64,000 nucleotides of DNA. Origin: an uncultured Paracoccaceae bacterium (GTDB lineage Bacteria > Pseudomonadota > Alphaproteobacteria > Rhodobacterales > Rhodobacteraceae). Below, one piece after another: positions 43,400-52,859 of this stretch; position 1 is the first letter of the stretch; each line of letters opens with the position of its first letter. The stretch covers positions 19,291-83,290 of the forward strand of contig CALKXV010000033.1 in the NCBI GenBank assembly GCA_938005545.1, given 5' to 3'. Both the position numbers and the translations under genes were made by a program. The notes under the pieces are model-generated. The model was not told the DNA's origin. It saw only the letters and a program-made list of their open reading frames with translations, and ran no database searches.

Positions 43400-44836
43400 T
43401 CAATTGAATTTATCGACAGGAATATCTGCCGATGCCGCGCGAATTACTTTGCGCGTAACCTCGCCGCCTTTTCGAACAGCGGGGGGAATACTTGCCGCGA
43501 GGCCTAAAAGCTCGCGATCATTGAATGGGTTCACAAAGAAATTTCCGTTAAAACCCAGATAGTAAGCACCCAACGTGTTCGGTAGCCACTGTTCGATTGC
43601 TAGGAAATCGTAACATCTGGATTGAGTACTTTCTGGCAACGATTGAAGCCATTTCGAAAAATCGGGTCGCCAACGCGTTTGCATTTCGTCCGGAGTGCCG
43701 TCACGAAGCCGCAGTCGCTTCAACCCATAGCGGATGTGCGGTGGGCGCCCGATCCGATCTGATCGCCAATGAGTTGCGCGTAGCATTTCGATCCCCCCTC
43801 CCCGCAGAACAAGATGATCGCGGGTGTACTGTTCCAAACATCCGAGTGCCGACAGTTCTGCTCTGGTACACGCCCAACCGGTTTTCAGGCGAAAATCGCG
43901 AAGGTTGGACCTGCCGGGCTCAACCTTAAAATACGTCTTGTAATCCTGTCCAAGGCTACTGACCAAATCACGCCCGATGCGGGTGTCTCTTTTGGTTGGA
44001 TTATTGAATCTGTAGCCAGAGAACTCAGAAAAATCTTCAAGGAAGCTGGATCCGCATGCCAGCAACAACCGAGAATCGTGCCCCGCGGTTACCGGTAAAA
44101 TACATGAGAACGCAGACGTCAAAGCGCGGAGGATACATGTTTGCTTCTCCGCGATCCTTTGGCAAGCGCGGTCAATCTCGGCCTCGTCAATAATGAGCTT
44201 GAAATCCGAGCCAGGCCAAAATCGGTGTTGACTGAAAGTTTCTAGATCGAGGTAGAGGTTTGGAACGCCTCGTTTCGCCCTTCGGTCAATAGTATTTTGA
44301 AGGCTTGCGCTCGTTAGGCCTGTTAGCAGGTTTTTGGTCCGAAACTTTGGATTGGGTTGAAGCGGATAGGCGCAAAGCACGGACACGGAACTACCGACCG
44401 CGCAAAGCGTCGGGTCATATACCCAAGACATGTCGCCAGAGGGATCACTGTATAAGCGAGAGAGCCTATTGGTTAGCAGTAGAGCGACATATCGTCCTCC
44501 GAGCTGTGCTACGAAGGCTTCGAAAGCATCCGGGAGCGTGTCACTATCGACATCCACAGGCAATAGGCTCGCCCCCTGAACAAGCTCTCCATCTGAGTTC
44601 CATGCAATCCCGAGAATGAACCCAATACGAACGCCGTTTACATCCTGAACTTCATTGACTGCCAGAGCGTCTCCAATCCCCAAAGTCCATGGCCCAAGCG
44701 TCTCACGGTGCCAGACTGCCGGAACTAGCATTTCGCTTTTTGCCAATAAAAACTGGTGCCTGAAGAGTTCCTTGAAGTCTCGCCCACGCTGACGCGACTT
44801 AAATTGGCCGATCGAAATTCTTGGCGCCAAGTTCAT
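43400..44836 (-). CDS. Asparagine-synthase-like protein
   Basis: A 478-residue protein. The N-terminal third contains GRYVALLLTNRLSRLYSDPSGDM, which resembles the class II glutamine amidotransferase domain of asparagine synthetases, but the required N-terminal cysteine is absent. The C-terminal part has an ATP-pyrophosphatase-like loop LPVTAGHDSRLLLA (a variant of SGGxDS) and a late FNDRELLGLAASIP block. Such degenerate relatives often occur in surface polysaccharide or peptide-modifying clusters. No clear partner is present here. Confidence 0.6.
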   Translation of the reverse strand: MNLAPRISIGQFKSRQRGRDFKELFRHQFLLAKSEMLVPAVWHRETLGPWTLGIGDALAVNEVQDVNGVRIGFILGIAWNSDGELVQGASLLPVDVDSDTLPDAFEAFVAQLGGRYVALLLTNRLSRLYSDPSGDMSWVYDPTLCAVGSSVSVLCAYPLQPNPKFRTKNLLTGLTSASLQNTIDRRAKRGVPNLYLDLETFSQHRFWPGSDFKLIIDEAEIDRACQRIAEKQTCILRALTSAFSCILPVTAGHDSRLLLACGSSFLEDFSEFSGYRFNNPTKRDTRIGRDLVSSLGQDYKTYFKVEPGRSNLRDFRLKTGWACTRAELSALGCLEQYTRDHLVLRGGGIEMLRATHWRSDRIGRPPHIRYGLKRLRLRDGTPDEMQTRWRPDFSKWLQSLPESTQSRCYDFLAIEQWLPNTLGAYYLGFNGNFFVNPFNDRELLGLAASIPPAVRKGGEVTRKVIRAASADIPVDKFN

Positions 44837-45132
44837 AGAGATCGATCCTCACGCATCCGTTTGGCAAAACCTTGGTGGTTCGCCGATGTAGCTTCGGCAC
44901 CGGCAGCTATAAATAATTTGCGGGGGACTGTCATGTCCTTCACCCCAACACTGCGTCACTTTACTTGTTTCAATAGGGAGACCGGACTTGGCATTCTGGA
45001 ATTCCACAGCGGGTTTTTGCCCACCACGACCGCCCGCCCAGTCCTTAGGCAAGCACAAGTCTCCAAAGGAGTGACACGCTCAGTGCGTTGGCAAAACGGC
45101 GTTCGCTTCACAAACATTGATCTGAAGGATCG
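44837..45132. other. Region without a clear gene
   Basis: About 300 bases between two minus-strand genes. ORF 44756..45205 spans it on the plus strand but overlaps the 5' end of the asparagine-synthase-like gene and has no recognised domain or ribosome-binding site. No hairpin or repeat was noticed. Confidence 0.4.
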
Positions 45133-45459
45133 TTACTTCTTGCTCCTTGTCTCAGTCGTGCCAATTTCGGCTTCGGTGAGAAGAGCTGCCCATGAGGCAC
45201 CGTGAATGTCACGGTCCGCCGATGCACCTTGGGTTTTGGGTCGCGGTAAACTGAATTTCACGACGTTCAAGTCAGGAATATCAAAGCGTTTGATTAGTTG
45301 TGGTTCGGCGCGAAAAATTCTGGCCACCTGCAAGGTACTAAATCCCTCGACGACGCATTTGTAAGCATTCTTGTCGCCACAGAATATGTCGACCGTCAGC
45401 CAAAAAGGGCCCGCGTTTTTGCTGCGGACTTTCTGAGCGACGTCCCCCAGTTTAGGCAA
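45133..45459 (-). CDS. DUF4387 protein (AtuA partner)
   Basis: A 108-residue protein starting LPKLGDVAQKVRSKNAGPFWLTVDIF, the characteristic N-terminus of DUF4387, with FDIPDLNVVKFSLPRP later. In this family the gene directly follows atuA-like genes, as here. TTG 45459 overlaps the upstream stop and is the only sensible start, so the 46 extra residues in the track are out-of-frame AtuA sequence. It probably forms a complex or a split enzyme with the AtuA-like protein. Confidence 0.8.
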   Translation of the reverse strand: MPKLGDVAQKVRSKNAGPFWLTVDIFCGDKNAYKCVVEGFSTLQVARIFRAEPQLIKRFDIPDLNVVKFSLPRPKTQGASADRDIHGASWAALLTEAEIGTTETRSKK

Positions 45460-46807
45460 GGTTGTGCACCTCCAGCGTGAAAGCATCCATCGGGTTCTCC
45501 AGGTGCAAGACATGATTAAGAACAAACTCGTAAATTTCCCCGCGCGGCATTTCCGCAGGCGAAAAAAGAAACGCAAAAGTAGGAACCTCTTCTTCAAGCG
45601 TCAGTGGATGATGGAGCATATAGGGGTTCAATAGTTTGGCAATTTCGCCCGAAAGACATTCAGTCTTTGCGGTGACAATGCCAATCGCTCCAACCTCTGT
45701 CGGAATGACATGTTTGGTTTCCAGTGACCCAAAGCTTGCCGTCTTGCCAATCAAGCGAATTTCTATCGTGAAATCATCTGACGTTACATCGAGACGATCT
45801 CGCGCCTTGGCACTACATTTTTCGACGATGTCTTCCGCCCAAATATGCGCATTGGCGACGTAATGCTCCTCACGTAGCAATGCCATTAACACCGTCTGGA
45901 AACCTGCACCGCGTGCGCCTTCCAGTTTGACGGTGTATTGTTCTGACGGCACCCACATTGATCCGATCACACGCACCGAAGTCTCGTCCAGCGCACGATA
46001 GTGAGCATTGGTCACATCAAGGTGCCCACCTGGTTCATACAAAATGAATGGGTCGGAATTTTCGTAAAGCATATGTGCGGAAACGGTGTGTGGGGTCGCA
46101 TGTGCGCCATCTGCCAATGGAGTTACCGTGAAACCCTCCGTGTCAAAGTCAATTAGGATCACACCTGATTGCGGGTTAGTTGCACATAGTGCGCCACATT
46201 CCCCGATCTTGGCACCATGCCACGCGCCGCCGGGATGGCATCCTTTTTGTAAAGGGAGCGCCGCAATAATCGCGGTATCGGTCGTGCGCCCGGCGATGAC
46301 GACATCGGCACCGGTGTTCAAGGCTTCCGTGATCTGTTCGGCACCCGCCAAAGCCACGATATTGGAACAACTTGCGATCAAATTCGCATCGATGTCCGGC
46401 GCATTTGGCAGCGGTGTGACGCGCGCTGCGTCAAAGTCCGCCGCTATCTGTTCTGGCTCTTGCGAACTGCGCAGAACAGCGACTTTAACCGGACGCCCTT
46501 GTTCGGCCGCAATTTCTCGCGTGATGTCCAGCATCCAGTCAACGGCACTGTCGGTGCCGCATGTGCCTGCTGTGCCGATGACCAACGGGCAGTCTGCTTC
46601 GGCGCGCGCCTGCATCAATCCCGCCCATTCTATCTTGGTTGAACTGCGAGCATATTTCGATATGCCGCGCCCAAGGTACGAGGGCCCACTGTCCGTTGAC
46701 CCGCCGTCTATGGCGATGATGTCAGGCTTTGCGGCAATCCCGCGTTGCAAAGCCTCAGAATCATAGTCTAAGCCAAGCGCGCCCGAAGGGATGAGGACTC
46801 TAACCAT
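45452..46807 (-). CDS. AtuA-like (DUF1446) acyclic terpene utilisation family protein
   Basis: A 451-residue DUF1446 protein with the N-terminal IAIDGGSTDSGPSYLG block, GTAGTCGTDSAVDW and an ADVVIAGRTTDTA segment. The name comes from the citronellol/geraniol catabolic locus of Pseudomonas, where the exact reaction is still unclear. Here it is coupled to DUF4387 downstream and to a tripartite tricarboxylate transporter upstream (TctA stop overlaps its ATG), suggesting metabolism of an imported carboxylic acid rather than a terpene. Confidence 0.82.
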   Translation of the reverse strand: MVRVLIPSGALGLDYDSEALQRGIAAKPDIIAIDGGSTDSGPSYLGRGISKYARSSTKIEWAGLMQARAEADCPLVIGTAGTCGTDSAVDWMLDITREIAAEQGRPVKVAVLRSSQEPEQIAADFDAARVTPLPNAPDIDANLIASCSNIVALAGAEQITEALNTGADVVIAGRTTDTAIIAALPLQKGCHPGGAWHGAKIGECGALCATNPQSGVILIDFDTEGFTVTPLADGAHATPHTVSAHMLYENSDPFILYEPGGHLDVTNAHYRALDETSVRVIGSMWVPSEQYTVKLEGARGAGFQTVLMALLREEHYVANAHIWAEDIVEKCSAKARDRLDVTSDDFTIEIRLIGKTASFGSLETKHVIPTEVGAIGIVTAKTECLSGEIAKLLNPYMLHHPLTLEEEVPTFAFLFSPAEMPRGEIYEFVLNHVLHLENPMDAFTLEVHNLA

Positions 46808-48312
46808 CAGTCACTTACTGCTTGCGGTTTCTTTAGAACGCCGCGCAGGAACATCGGAGCGACAAACCCAAGAACCGCCGCGACCCAAAGGCCAATCGCG
46901 ATCGGGCTGGAAAACAAATATGTTACATCCCCATCTGAAAGGGTCATGGCACGGCGCAAGGCGTCTTCCATATTTCCGCCCAGCAATATGCCAAGGATGA
47001 CGGGAACTGTCGGGATATCAAGCTTTCGCAGGAAGTACCCAAGAACGCCAAAGCCAATCATCAGTAGCAAATCGAAGTAACTGCCTGACAATGAGAAAAT
47101 ACCGACAAAAGAAATCATCGTGACACCAGGCAACAAGATCCAGGCGGGCACCATCAGGACTTTGACGAATATTTTCACCATGGGAACGTTCATCAGTAGC
47201 AGAACAACGTTTGCTATCAAAAGGGATGCAATCAGCCCCCAGACGACTTCGGGGCGCTCGGTGAACAGCGTTGGTCCGGGCGTAATGTTGAGCGTCATAA
47301 GCAGCGCCAGAAGCACCGCCGTTGTTCCGGAACCGGGCACGCCAAGCGTCAACATCGGGACCAGCGCGCCACCGGCAGCAGCATTGTTGCCCGCTTCTGG
47401 CGCGGCGATACCCTTTGGAACTCCGGTGCCGAATCCGCCTTTGTCACCAGCGATAGATTTCTCGGTCATATAGGCCAAAAAAGATCCAAGCGAAGCACCA
47501 GCCCCAGGCAGAATACCCGCGACGAAACCGACACCCGAAGAACGAAGCATGGTCCATTTCGTGTGCCAAATGTCCTTCCAAGGGATACGAACCTTATCAA
47601 GGACAACACCGATGGACGAGCCTTTACCGTGGGATTCGATGAAGAAGAAAAGTTCGGCAATGGCAAACAAACCGACGATTGCGACAAGGAAGTCAATGCC
47701 GTCGAAGAGATGCAGGTTCCCGCCGGTTAGGCGTGGTAGTCCTGAAGATTGATCAACCCCTATCATGGCGATGCCAAGCCCAATACAGGCTGCCAGCGCG
47801 GCCTTGGCTTGGTTGTTGGAAGCCATTCCTCCCAGCGTACAAAACGCCAGCAAATAAAGCGCGAAGTACTCAGCGGGACCAAAGAGGAAGGCAACCCGAG
47901 CCAGCGACGGCGCCAGGAACATCAACCCGATTGTGGCCAGCAATGCGCCGACGAAAGAGGCAACCCCGGATAGAACCAAAGCGTCGCCAGCTCGGCCCGC
48001 TTTGGCCATAGGATAACCATCCAAAGTGGTCATGAGTGCAGGTTCATCGCCGGGGATGTTCAGCAAGATTGAGCTAATCCGACCGCCGTACATCGCGCCA
48101 TAGTAGACAGAAGTCATCAGTACGAGGGCGGAGGTCGCATCAAGGCCCAGAGTAAATGTAATGGGAATGAGGATCGCCACCCCATTCGACGGGCCAAGAC
48201 CAGGAAGCGCACCAATAATCGTGCCTAGAAAGCAGCCGCAGACAGCGAGAAAAAGCGTGTAAGGCGACAACGCGACAGTGAAACCAAGAGCGAGGTTGGA
48301 TAGAATGTCCAT
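46807..48312 (-). CDS. tctA: Tripartite tricarboxylate transporter, large membrane subunit TctA
   Basis: A 501-residue inner-membrane protein with about 10-12 hydrophobic segments and two copies of the family's glycine/proline-rich signature: GALPGLGPSNGVAILIPITF near residue 35 and GILPGAGASLGSFLAY in the second half. It forms the channel of a binding-protein-dependent secondary carboxylate importer. The ATG at 48312 lies one base from the tctB stop. The 53-residue track extension is not part of it. Confidence 0.93.
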   Translation of the reverse strand: MDILSNLALGFTVALSPYTLFLAVCGCFLGTIIGALPGLGPSNGVAILIPITFTLGLDATSALVLMTSVYYGAMYGGRISSILLNIPGDEPALMTTLDGYPMAKAGRAGDALVLSGVASFVGALLATIGLMFLAPSLARVAFLFGPAEYFALYLLAFCTLGGMASNNQAKAALAACIGLGIAMIGVDQSSGLPRLTGGNLHLFDGIDFLVAIVGLFAIAELFFFIESHGKGSSIGVVLDKVRIPWKDIWHTKWTMLRSSGVGFVAGILPGAGASLGSFLAYMTEKSIAGDKGGFGTGVPKGIAAPEAGNNAAAGGALVPMLTLGVPGSGTTAVLLALLMTLNITPGPTLFTERPEVVWGLIASLLIANVVLLLMNVPMVKIFVKVLMVPAWILLPGVTMISFVGIFSLSGSYFDLLLMIGFGVLGYFLRKLDIPTVPVILGILLGGNMEDALRRAMTLSDGDVTYLFSSPIAIGLWVAAVLGFVAPMFLRGVLKKPQAVSD

Positions 48313-48313
48313 T

Positions 48314-48802
48314 TCAGTGCCCAACGAATGGTATAAGAACTGTGATCGCATTCCATAATTTTTCAACCGTCGGAATGCGATAGGCCACAATATTGCCAAG
48401 GCCCAGAGCGTATTTGAACAAAACAAACAACCCAACGGCCAGGCCAAGGCCTGACAAGATCGCCGGGCCAATCCGGAGTGAAATTTGAAAACTCAGGATG
48501 CCAGCTGCAAACATTGTTGGGAGCAAGAACCCCAAAGGGCTCAACATCACCGCATAGACCGCCAGCACAAAGACGGCGATGCCCATAGATACAAACGTCC
48601 GAGAGGCAGGCCATTCCGGATCGGGATCTGGTTTGAATACAAGAACAAGCGAGCAGATCGCAGCGACTGCACCGATTAGCAGCGGGAACAGCTTTGGCAG
48701 GAACTCACCCGAAAAGAAATTCGTCTGGATCTGAGTGGCAGCCGCGATATACGCGACTGCCGTGATCAGAGTGATCAGACCGAAGATCCGGTCTGATGCC
48801 AT
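48314..48802 (-). CDS. tctB: Tripartite tricarboxylate transporter, small membrane subunit TctB
   Basis: A 162-residue membrane protein with four hydrophobic segments: RIFGLITLITAVAYIAAA, LFPLLIGAVAAICSLVLVF, a pair around VSMGIAVFVLAVYAVMLSPLGFLLPT, and ILSGLGLAVGLFVLFKYALG. This is the TctB layout. It lies between the binding-protein and TctA genes, with a 1-base overlap upstream and a 1-base gap downstream, the standard tctCBA order. Confidence 0.9.
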   Translation of the reverse strand: MASDRIFGLITLITAVAYIAAATQIQTNFFSGEFLPKLFPLLIGAVAAICSLVLVFKPDPDPEWPASRTFVSMGIAVFVLAVYAVMLSPLGFLLPTMFAAGILSFQISLRIGPAILSGLGLAVGLFVLFKYALGLGNIVAYRIPTVEKLWNAITVLIPFVGH

Positions 48803-49782
48803 TACTGGGTGACCCCTAACTCTTTGGACATAGCTGCAATGTCTTCGACAAGGCCATCAACGTATGATTGGAAATCACCGCCAACTTTCGTGAACGGAGC
48901 CAAGCCATTGTCGGTCATAGCCTTTGCCCACTCATCGCTGTCTGCGACTTGCTGAAGCTTGCCAGCCCACTCGTCAAACTTGGCGTCAGAAATGCCTTTG
49001 GGCACATAAAGACCACGCCAGTTCACAGCAACGACATCAAAGCCTTGCTCTTTCGCGGTTGGAATGTCTTCAAAGCCCGGAACGCGCTCTTCCGTCAGCA
49101 CTGCGATTACACGAATATCGCCGTTCGCGAGGAAGCTTACAACTTCGGACATGTCGCCGGTCATTGCCTGAGTAAAGCCACCAACTGTCTGAGTGATCGC
49201 ATCCGCGCCACCGTCCACACCGATGTACTTAACTTTGGTGATGTCAGTAAACCCACCTTCTTTGAGGATCATCAATGGCTTAAGATGATCAAATCCGCCA
49301 ACAGCCGAACCGCCCGCGAATGCAACCGAACCTGGATCCGCTTTGATGGCATCAACCATCTCGCCCAGCGACTGGAAAGGGCTATCGGCAGCAACCACGA
49401 TCACTCCGGGATCAGCACCAATGGCACCAACAAACCGAACCTGATCGGCAGTCATTCCTGCGTAGGCATTCTGAGCCAAGCGTGTGGTCGTTGCCGAGGA
49501 TGCGGCAACAATCAGATCGGCGTCATCACTGCGTTCGTTGACGACATTGCCATAGGCCAAGCCGCCCCCTGCGCCGGGCATGTTCGTGACTTGGACAGGT
49601 TTATCCACTGCTCCGATGTCGAACAAGATTTTGCCGATTTGGCGGCATGTAAAGTCCCAACCGCCTCCAGGGTTTGCAGGTGCGATGCACTCAGCGGCAG
49701 TTGCAGATGTCGTCATAGCTCCAGTTGTCGAGACAGCGACGACGGCACTCACCATGAGCGCCTTGACAAAGCGTTTTTTCAC
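48802..49782 (-). CDS. tctC: Tripartite tricarboxylate transporter, substrate-binding protein TctC
   Basis: A 326-residue periplasmic binding protein with a signal peptide (KKRFVKALMVSAVVAVSTTGAM...ATAAE) and the Bug/TctC family blocks ECIAPANPGGGWDFTCRQIGK and NMPGAGGGLAYGNVV. It binds an organic acid and delivers it to TctAB. GTG 49782 follows GGGAGAA with good spacing, so the 16 extra residues in the track are unlikely. It heads the operon tctC-tctB-tctA-atuA-DUF4387. Confidence 0.92.
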   Translation of the reverse strand: MKKRFVKALMVSAVVAVSTTGAMTTSATAAECIAPANPGGGWDFTCRQIGKILFDIGAVDKPVQVTNMPGAGGGLAYGNVVNERSDDADLIVAASSATTTRLAQNAYAGMTADQVRFVGAIGADPGVIVVAADSPFQSLGEMVDAIKADPGSVAFAGGSAVGGFDHLKPLMILKEGGFTDITKVKYIGVDGGADAITQTVGGFTQAMTGDMSEVVSFLANGDIRVIAVLTEERVPGFEDIPTAKEQGFDVVAVNWRGLYVPKGISDAKFDEWAGKLQQVADSDEWAKAMTDNGLAPFTKVGGDFQSYVDGLVEDIAAMSKELGVTQ

Positions 49783-50102
49783 TAGTTTCTCCCTTTTTAC
49801 TAACGCGGTTTCCTCCGCACTTATAAGCACCTGACGCTAACAACCTGTCGTCCGCCTGTCACGCAGAAAGCAACCTGCAGAATGCGCAAACCCGCCGCGC
49901 AACCAGAGTCTTTGCGGGTTGGCCTCTCCAACTTCATCCAGACCCAGGGGCGTCAGCTCATGATCACTCACCCGGCCAGCCAAAGATTCCGCACATTGCT
50001 GCAACAGCGTGTTTGAGGCCGGGCCCAAGTAGGATAACACCGGCCCGGTTTTCCAGTGCCTGCTCGATCTGGATCTGATGTCTTCAGGTAATTACCCCTG
50101 CG

Positions 50103-50762
50103 TCAGTCTTCCAACTGCGACCGCAGATCCAGAATACGTGCCTGTAAACGGGGCACCGCTGCGTTCAGAATGCGCATCTGACCTTCCAAGGTGCGCACCA
50201 TGCTTTCCAACTCCGGCAAAGCTTCGACACCATCCACTTGCGCCACCAACCGCGCATTTATCCGAGGCACCGCCTTATTCAAAATCGCAACCTCGGCCAT
50301 TGCCCGGTTCAGATCACCCGGCACCGACACCATGGCCCCAACCGTTTCGCCCTGCGCCAACAATCGTGCGTTCATCCGGGGAACCGCTTTGTTCAAAATC
50401 GCAACTTCGGCCATCGCGCGGTTCAGATCGCCGGGTACAGACGCCAGACTTTCCATCTGATCCCCCTGCCCTCTCACCCTATTGTTCAGCCGGGTAATTC
50501 CCTTTTCCAAAGTCGTCAGGCGATTCCCAAGGCTGTCCAAACGACGCCCTTGAGCATCCACGGCCGCTTGCAGACCGGCCAAAGCCGAAGGATCGGCAGC
50601 AGGCCCCGGATCAGCCGCAACCGTTGGCGCAGGTGCAGCCGCGGCAGGCCTTGGCGCAGATCGCTGCATCAAAGGTGCCACACCCAACCCAATCGCAATA
50701 AACAAACCGATGCCACTGACAGCAATCGGCAGCGAATATGACTTCCACAATTCCTTGAACAT
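50103..50762 (-). CDS. Membrane-anchored coiled-coil repeat protein
   Basis: A protein of about 219 residues with one N-terminal membrane segment (LPIAVSGIGLFIAIGLGVAPL), an alanine/proline-rich linker, then a long helical region. Two nearly identical 38-residue units start at SVPGDLNRAMAEVAILNKAV, preceded and followed by weaker copies, and the DNA shows a matching 114-bp tandem repeat (about 50,270-50,450). It probably projects a coiled coil into the periplasm. I recognise no family. The upstream 12 codons of the track lack a good start. Confidence 0.6.
   Translation of the reverse strand: MFKELWKSYSLPIAVSGIGLFIAIGLGVAPLMQRSAPRPAAAAPAPTVAADPGPAADPSALAGLQAAVDAQGRRLDSLGNRLTTLEKGITRLNNRVRGQGDQMESLASVPGDLNRAMAEVAILNKAVPRMNARLLAQGETVGAMVSVPGDLNRAMAEVAILNKAVPRINARLVAQVDGVEALPELESMVRTLEGQMRILNAAVPRLQARILDLRSQLED
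50267..50450. repeat. 114-bp tandem repeat inside the coiled-coil gene
   Basis: Two copies of a 114-bp unit (containing CTTCGGCCATC/CCTCGGCCATT variants) encode the 38-residue repeat. The copies differ at scattered bases, so the duplication is not very recent. Exact borders are approximate. Confidence 0.6.
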
Positions 50763-51000
50763 GGCCAGGTTCCCCGTTCGTCTCAGGCGTTGTTTCAATA
50801 CTGACCCGAAATAACAGCCAAAGGCACCCGCTCCATAAGATTTGAAGACGCTGCGTTACGTTCGACGATCCCGCGCAACGCACCCCGCCCGAACCTCACA
50901 TATTATCAGACGCTCGGGCATTTCAGGACCTCGTGCGAAATTGTCATGCCCCCATTGCATTGCCGACCCTTGGTCCAACGACGAAAAGGACGCCGCCGAC

Positions 51001-51855
51001 ATGTGGATCATCCGCGACTCGATCTTTATCGGGCTTTTAGAGGCTTCGCCGCTAATCCTTGCGGCTATGGGCTTCACCCTGATTTACTACCTGAATGGCT
51101 TCATCAATTTCGCCTATGGCGAGAACATGACGTTCGGGGCTTACTTCGCGGTGATGCTGAACGTGGGGTTAGGTCTTAACTTCTATGTGGCGATCATCCC
51201 TGCTGCTCTACTGGCTGGATGCCTTAGCGTCGCGACATACCTGTTCATCTTCCGCCCTGCCCTGAACCGAGGCGTCAAACCCTCCGAAATGATCATTCTG
51301 TCAGTCGGTCTGTCCTTCATGCTCCGATATGGGTTGGTGTTGTTCGTTGGCGCGGAAAACGCCTATCTGAACGAACCACCCATTGGATTTTACAACTTCA
51401 TGGGGCTGGGGGCCACGAACCTGCAACTGATCGCACTGATCCTTGTAATCATCTTTGCGCTGAACCTCTATTGGCTGATCTATAAGACAAACTTCGGCGA
51501 AGTCATTCGCGGCCTCGCCAACAATGAAGATCTGGCACAGGTCAGCGGCATTAACCCGCACAAGGTCTCGGTGCGGGTTTGGTTCATCGCGGGCGTCGCA
51601 GGCGGATTATCTGGCATCTTTTCCGGTGTCTTCGCATTGGCCAACCCCCAGATGGGTTGGAACCTGATCCTGATCACCATCATGGTGTCGATCGTTGCCG
51701 GCGTCGGCTCTGTCAGGGGTGCGCTGATTGCCAGTATCGTGGCCGGTATCCTGACGTCGTTCATTACCCTGATTTCCAAGCCACTTTATGCCGAGGTCGT
51801 GCTGCTTTTGGCCTTCATATTTATCCTGTGGCAACGCGGGGGGAAAACAGCCTGA
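51001..51855 (+). CDS. Branched-chain amino acid-type ABC permease (LivH-like)
   Basis: A 284-residue permease starting MWIIRDSIFIGLLEASPLIL, with the LivH pattern of about eight hydrophobic segments, the GRxxRGLANNEDLAQVSGIN-type cytoplasmic loop (here GEVIRGLANNEDLAQVSGIN) and GWNLILITIMVSIVAGVGSVRGAL. The ATG at 51001 has a suitable length and context. The track extends 53 codons upstream without support. It begins a five-gene importer for an amino acid, amide or related compound. Confidence 0.9.
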   Translation: MWIIRDSIFIGLLEASPLILAAMGFTLIYYLNGFINFAYGENMTFGAYFAVMLNVGLGLNFYVAIIPAALLAGCLSVATYLFIFRPALNRGVKPSEMIILSVGLSFMLRYGLVLFVGAENAYLNEPPIGFYNFMGLGATNLQLIALILVIIFALNLYWLIYKTNFGEVIRGLANNEDLAQVSGINPHKVSVRVWFIAGVAGGLSGIFSGVFALANPQMGWNLILITIMVSIVAGVGSVRGALIASIVAGILTSFITLISKPLYAEVVLLLAFIFILWQRGGKTA

Positions 51856-52859
51856 TGGCCTATCTGTTGTTCTCACTGTCGCTTTTGCTGGTCTACATCG
51901 GTCTTGCCCAGATGTTGCATGTCCAGTTCGGGCTATTGGGCATCCCCAACTTCGGCGTTGTCGGGTTCTGGGGCTTTGGAATGTACTTTGTTGGCGTCCT
52001 GCAAGTGCAGCTCTCGATGTCTTTCGTCGATGCAATGATCCTGTCGTCGGTCATTTTGGCCGCCATCAGCTATGGGTTGGGTCATCTGATCCTCAGGCTT
52101 GAACGACAAGCCATATTATGCGCTACCATTGCGTTTTCGGCCATCATCGCGCTTTTGGTCGTAACAGAAAAATGGGCCACCATGGGCGTTGTCGGTCTTG
52201 GCACCATTCGCTATCCCCTGCGCGTGTTCGGGGCCGAAGAAGTGCTCCATTTCACCCTGCTTCTGGTCTTTGTCATCGCCGCACAGCTTTATCTGCACCG
52301 TCTGCACGGTTCGCGGCTTGGGCGTTTGATGATCGCGATCCGCGATAACGAAGAACTGGCCGCATCGCTTGGCAAGGACACGTTTCGCGTCAAGCTCCAC
52401 GCGTTCACGATCACGGCGACGATCATGGGTATCCTTGGTGGGCTATCTGCTGCTTTGAACCAGTTCCTGACGCCCAATATGATCGTGCCTTCGATCACCT
52501 TCGCAGTCTGGATATCGCTGGTTCTGGGCGGCAAGGAACATGCGCTTGGTCCCATGATGGGCGTCTTTGTCACCTTCGGCATCTTCGATATCTTCATCGA
52601 AACCTATGCACCGGTGTCGCCGGAATTCGCGGTTCTGGTGCCCAATATCAAACTTTTCCTCTATGGCGCGCTTCTGGTCGCTGTTTTGCTTTATCGACCA
52701 TCCGGCTTCCTCGACAAAGACACTACGCCGGCTGACATTCTGGGCGGTATCTTACGGGCCATCGCCGCCACATTGGGCGGTGTGATCACAGCGCTCAGCG
52801 TCACCGCCAAGGGCGTTGAAACATTGGCCGCAAAGACCAAAAAGGACGACGACGCATGA
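51855..52859 (+). CDS. Branched-chain amino acid-type ABC permease (LivM-like)
   Basis: A 334-residue permease that overlaps the LivH-like gene by one base (TGATG). LivM features are the N-terminal LAQMLHVQFGLLGIPNFGVVGFWGFGMY, the central GRLMIAIRDNEELAASLGKD loop that contacts the ATPases, and SLVLGGKEHALGPMMGVFV. The polar C-terminus ends in KTKKDDDA. The track start at 51579 lies within the previous gene in another frame. Confidence 0.9.
   Translation: MAYLLFSLSLLLVYIGLAQMLHVQFGLLGIPNFGVVGFWGFGMYFVGVLQVQLSMSFVDAMILSSVILAAISYGLGHLILRLERQAILCATIAFSAIIALLVVTEKWATMGVVGLGTIRYPLRVFGAEEVLHFTLLLVFVIAAQLYLHRLHGSRLGRLMIAIRDNEELAASLGKDTFRVKLHAFTITATIMGILGGLSAALNQFLTPNMIVPSITFAVWISLVLGGKEHALGPMMGVFVTFGIFDIFIETYAPVSPEFAVLVPNIKLFLYGALLVAVLLYRPSGFLDKDTTPADILGGILRAIAATLGGVITALSVTAKGVETLAAKTKKDDDA

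Noticed and set aside
44756-45205. Plus-strand ORF of 149 codons between the asparagine-synthase-like and DUF4387 genes
   Set aside because: Overlaps coding ends on the other strand, has no ribosome-binding site and no recognised domain. Left as an unresolved gap.
48868-49785. Plus-strand ORF of 305 codons opposite tctC
   Set aside because: Cys- and His-rich shadow frame. TctC on the minus strand is well supported.
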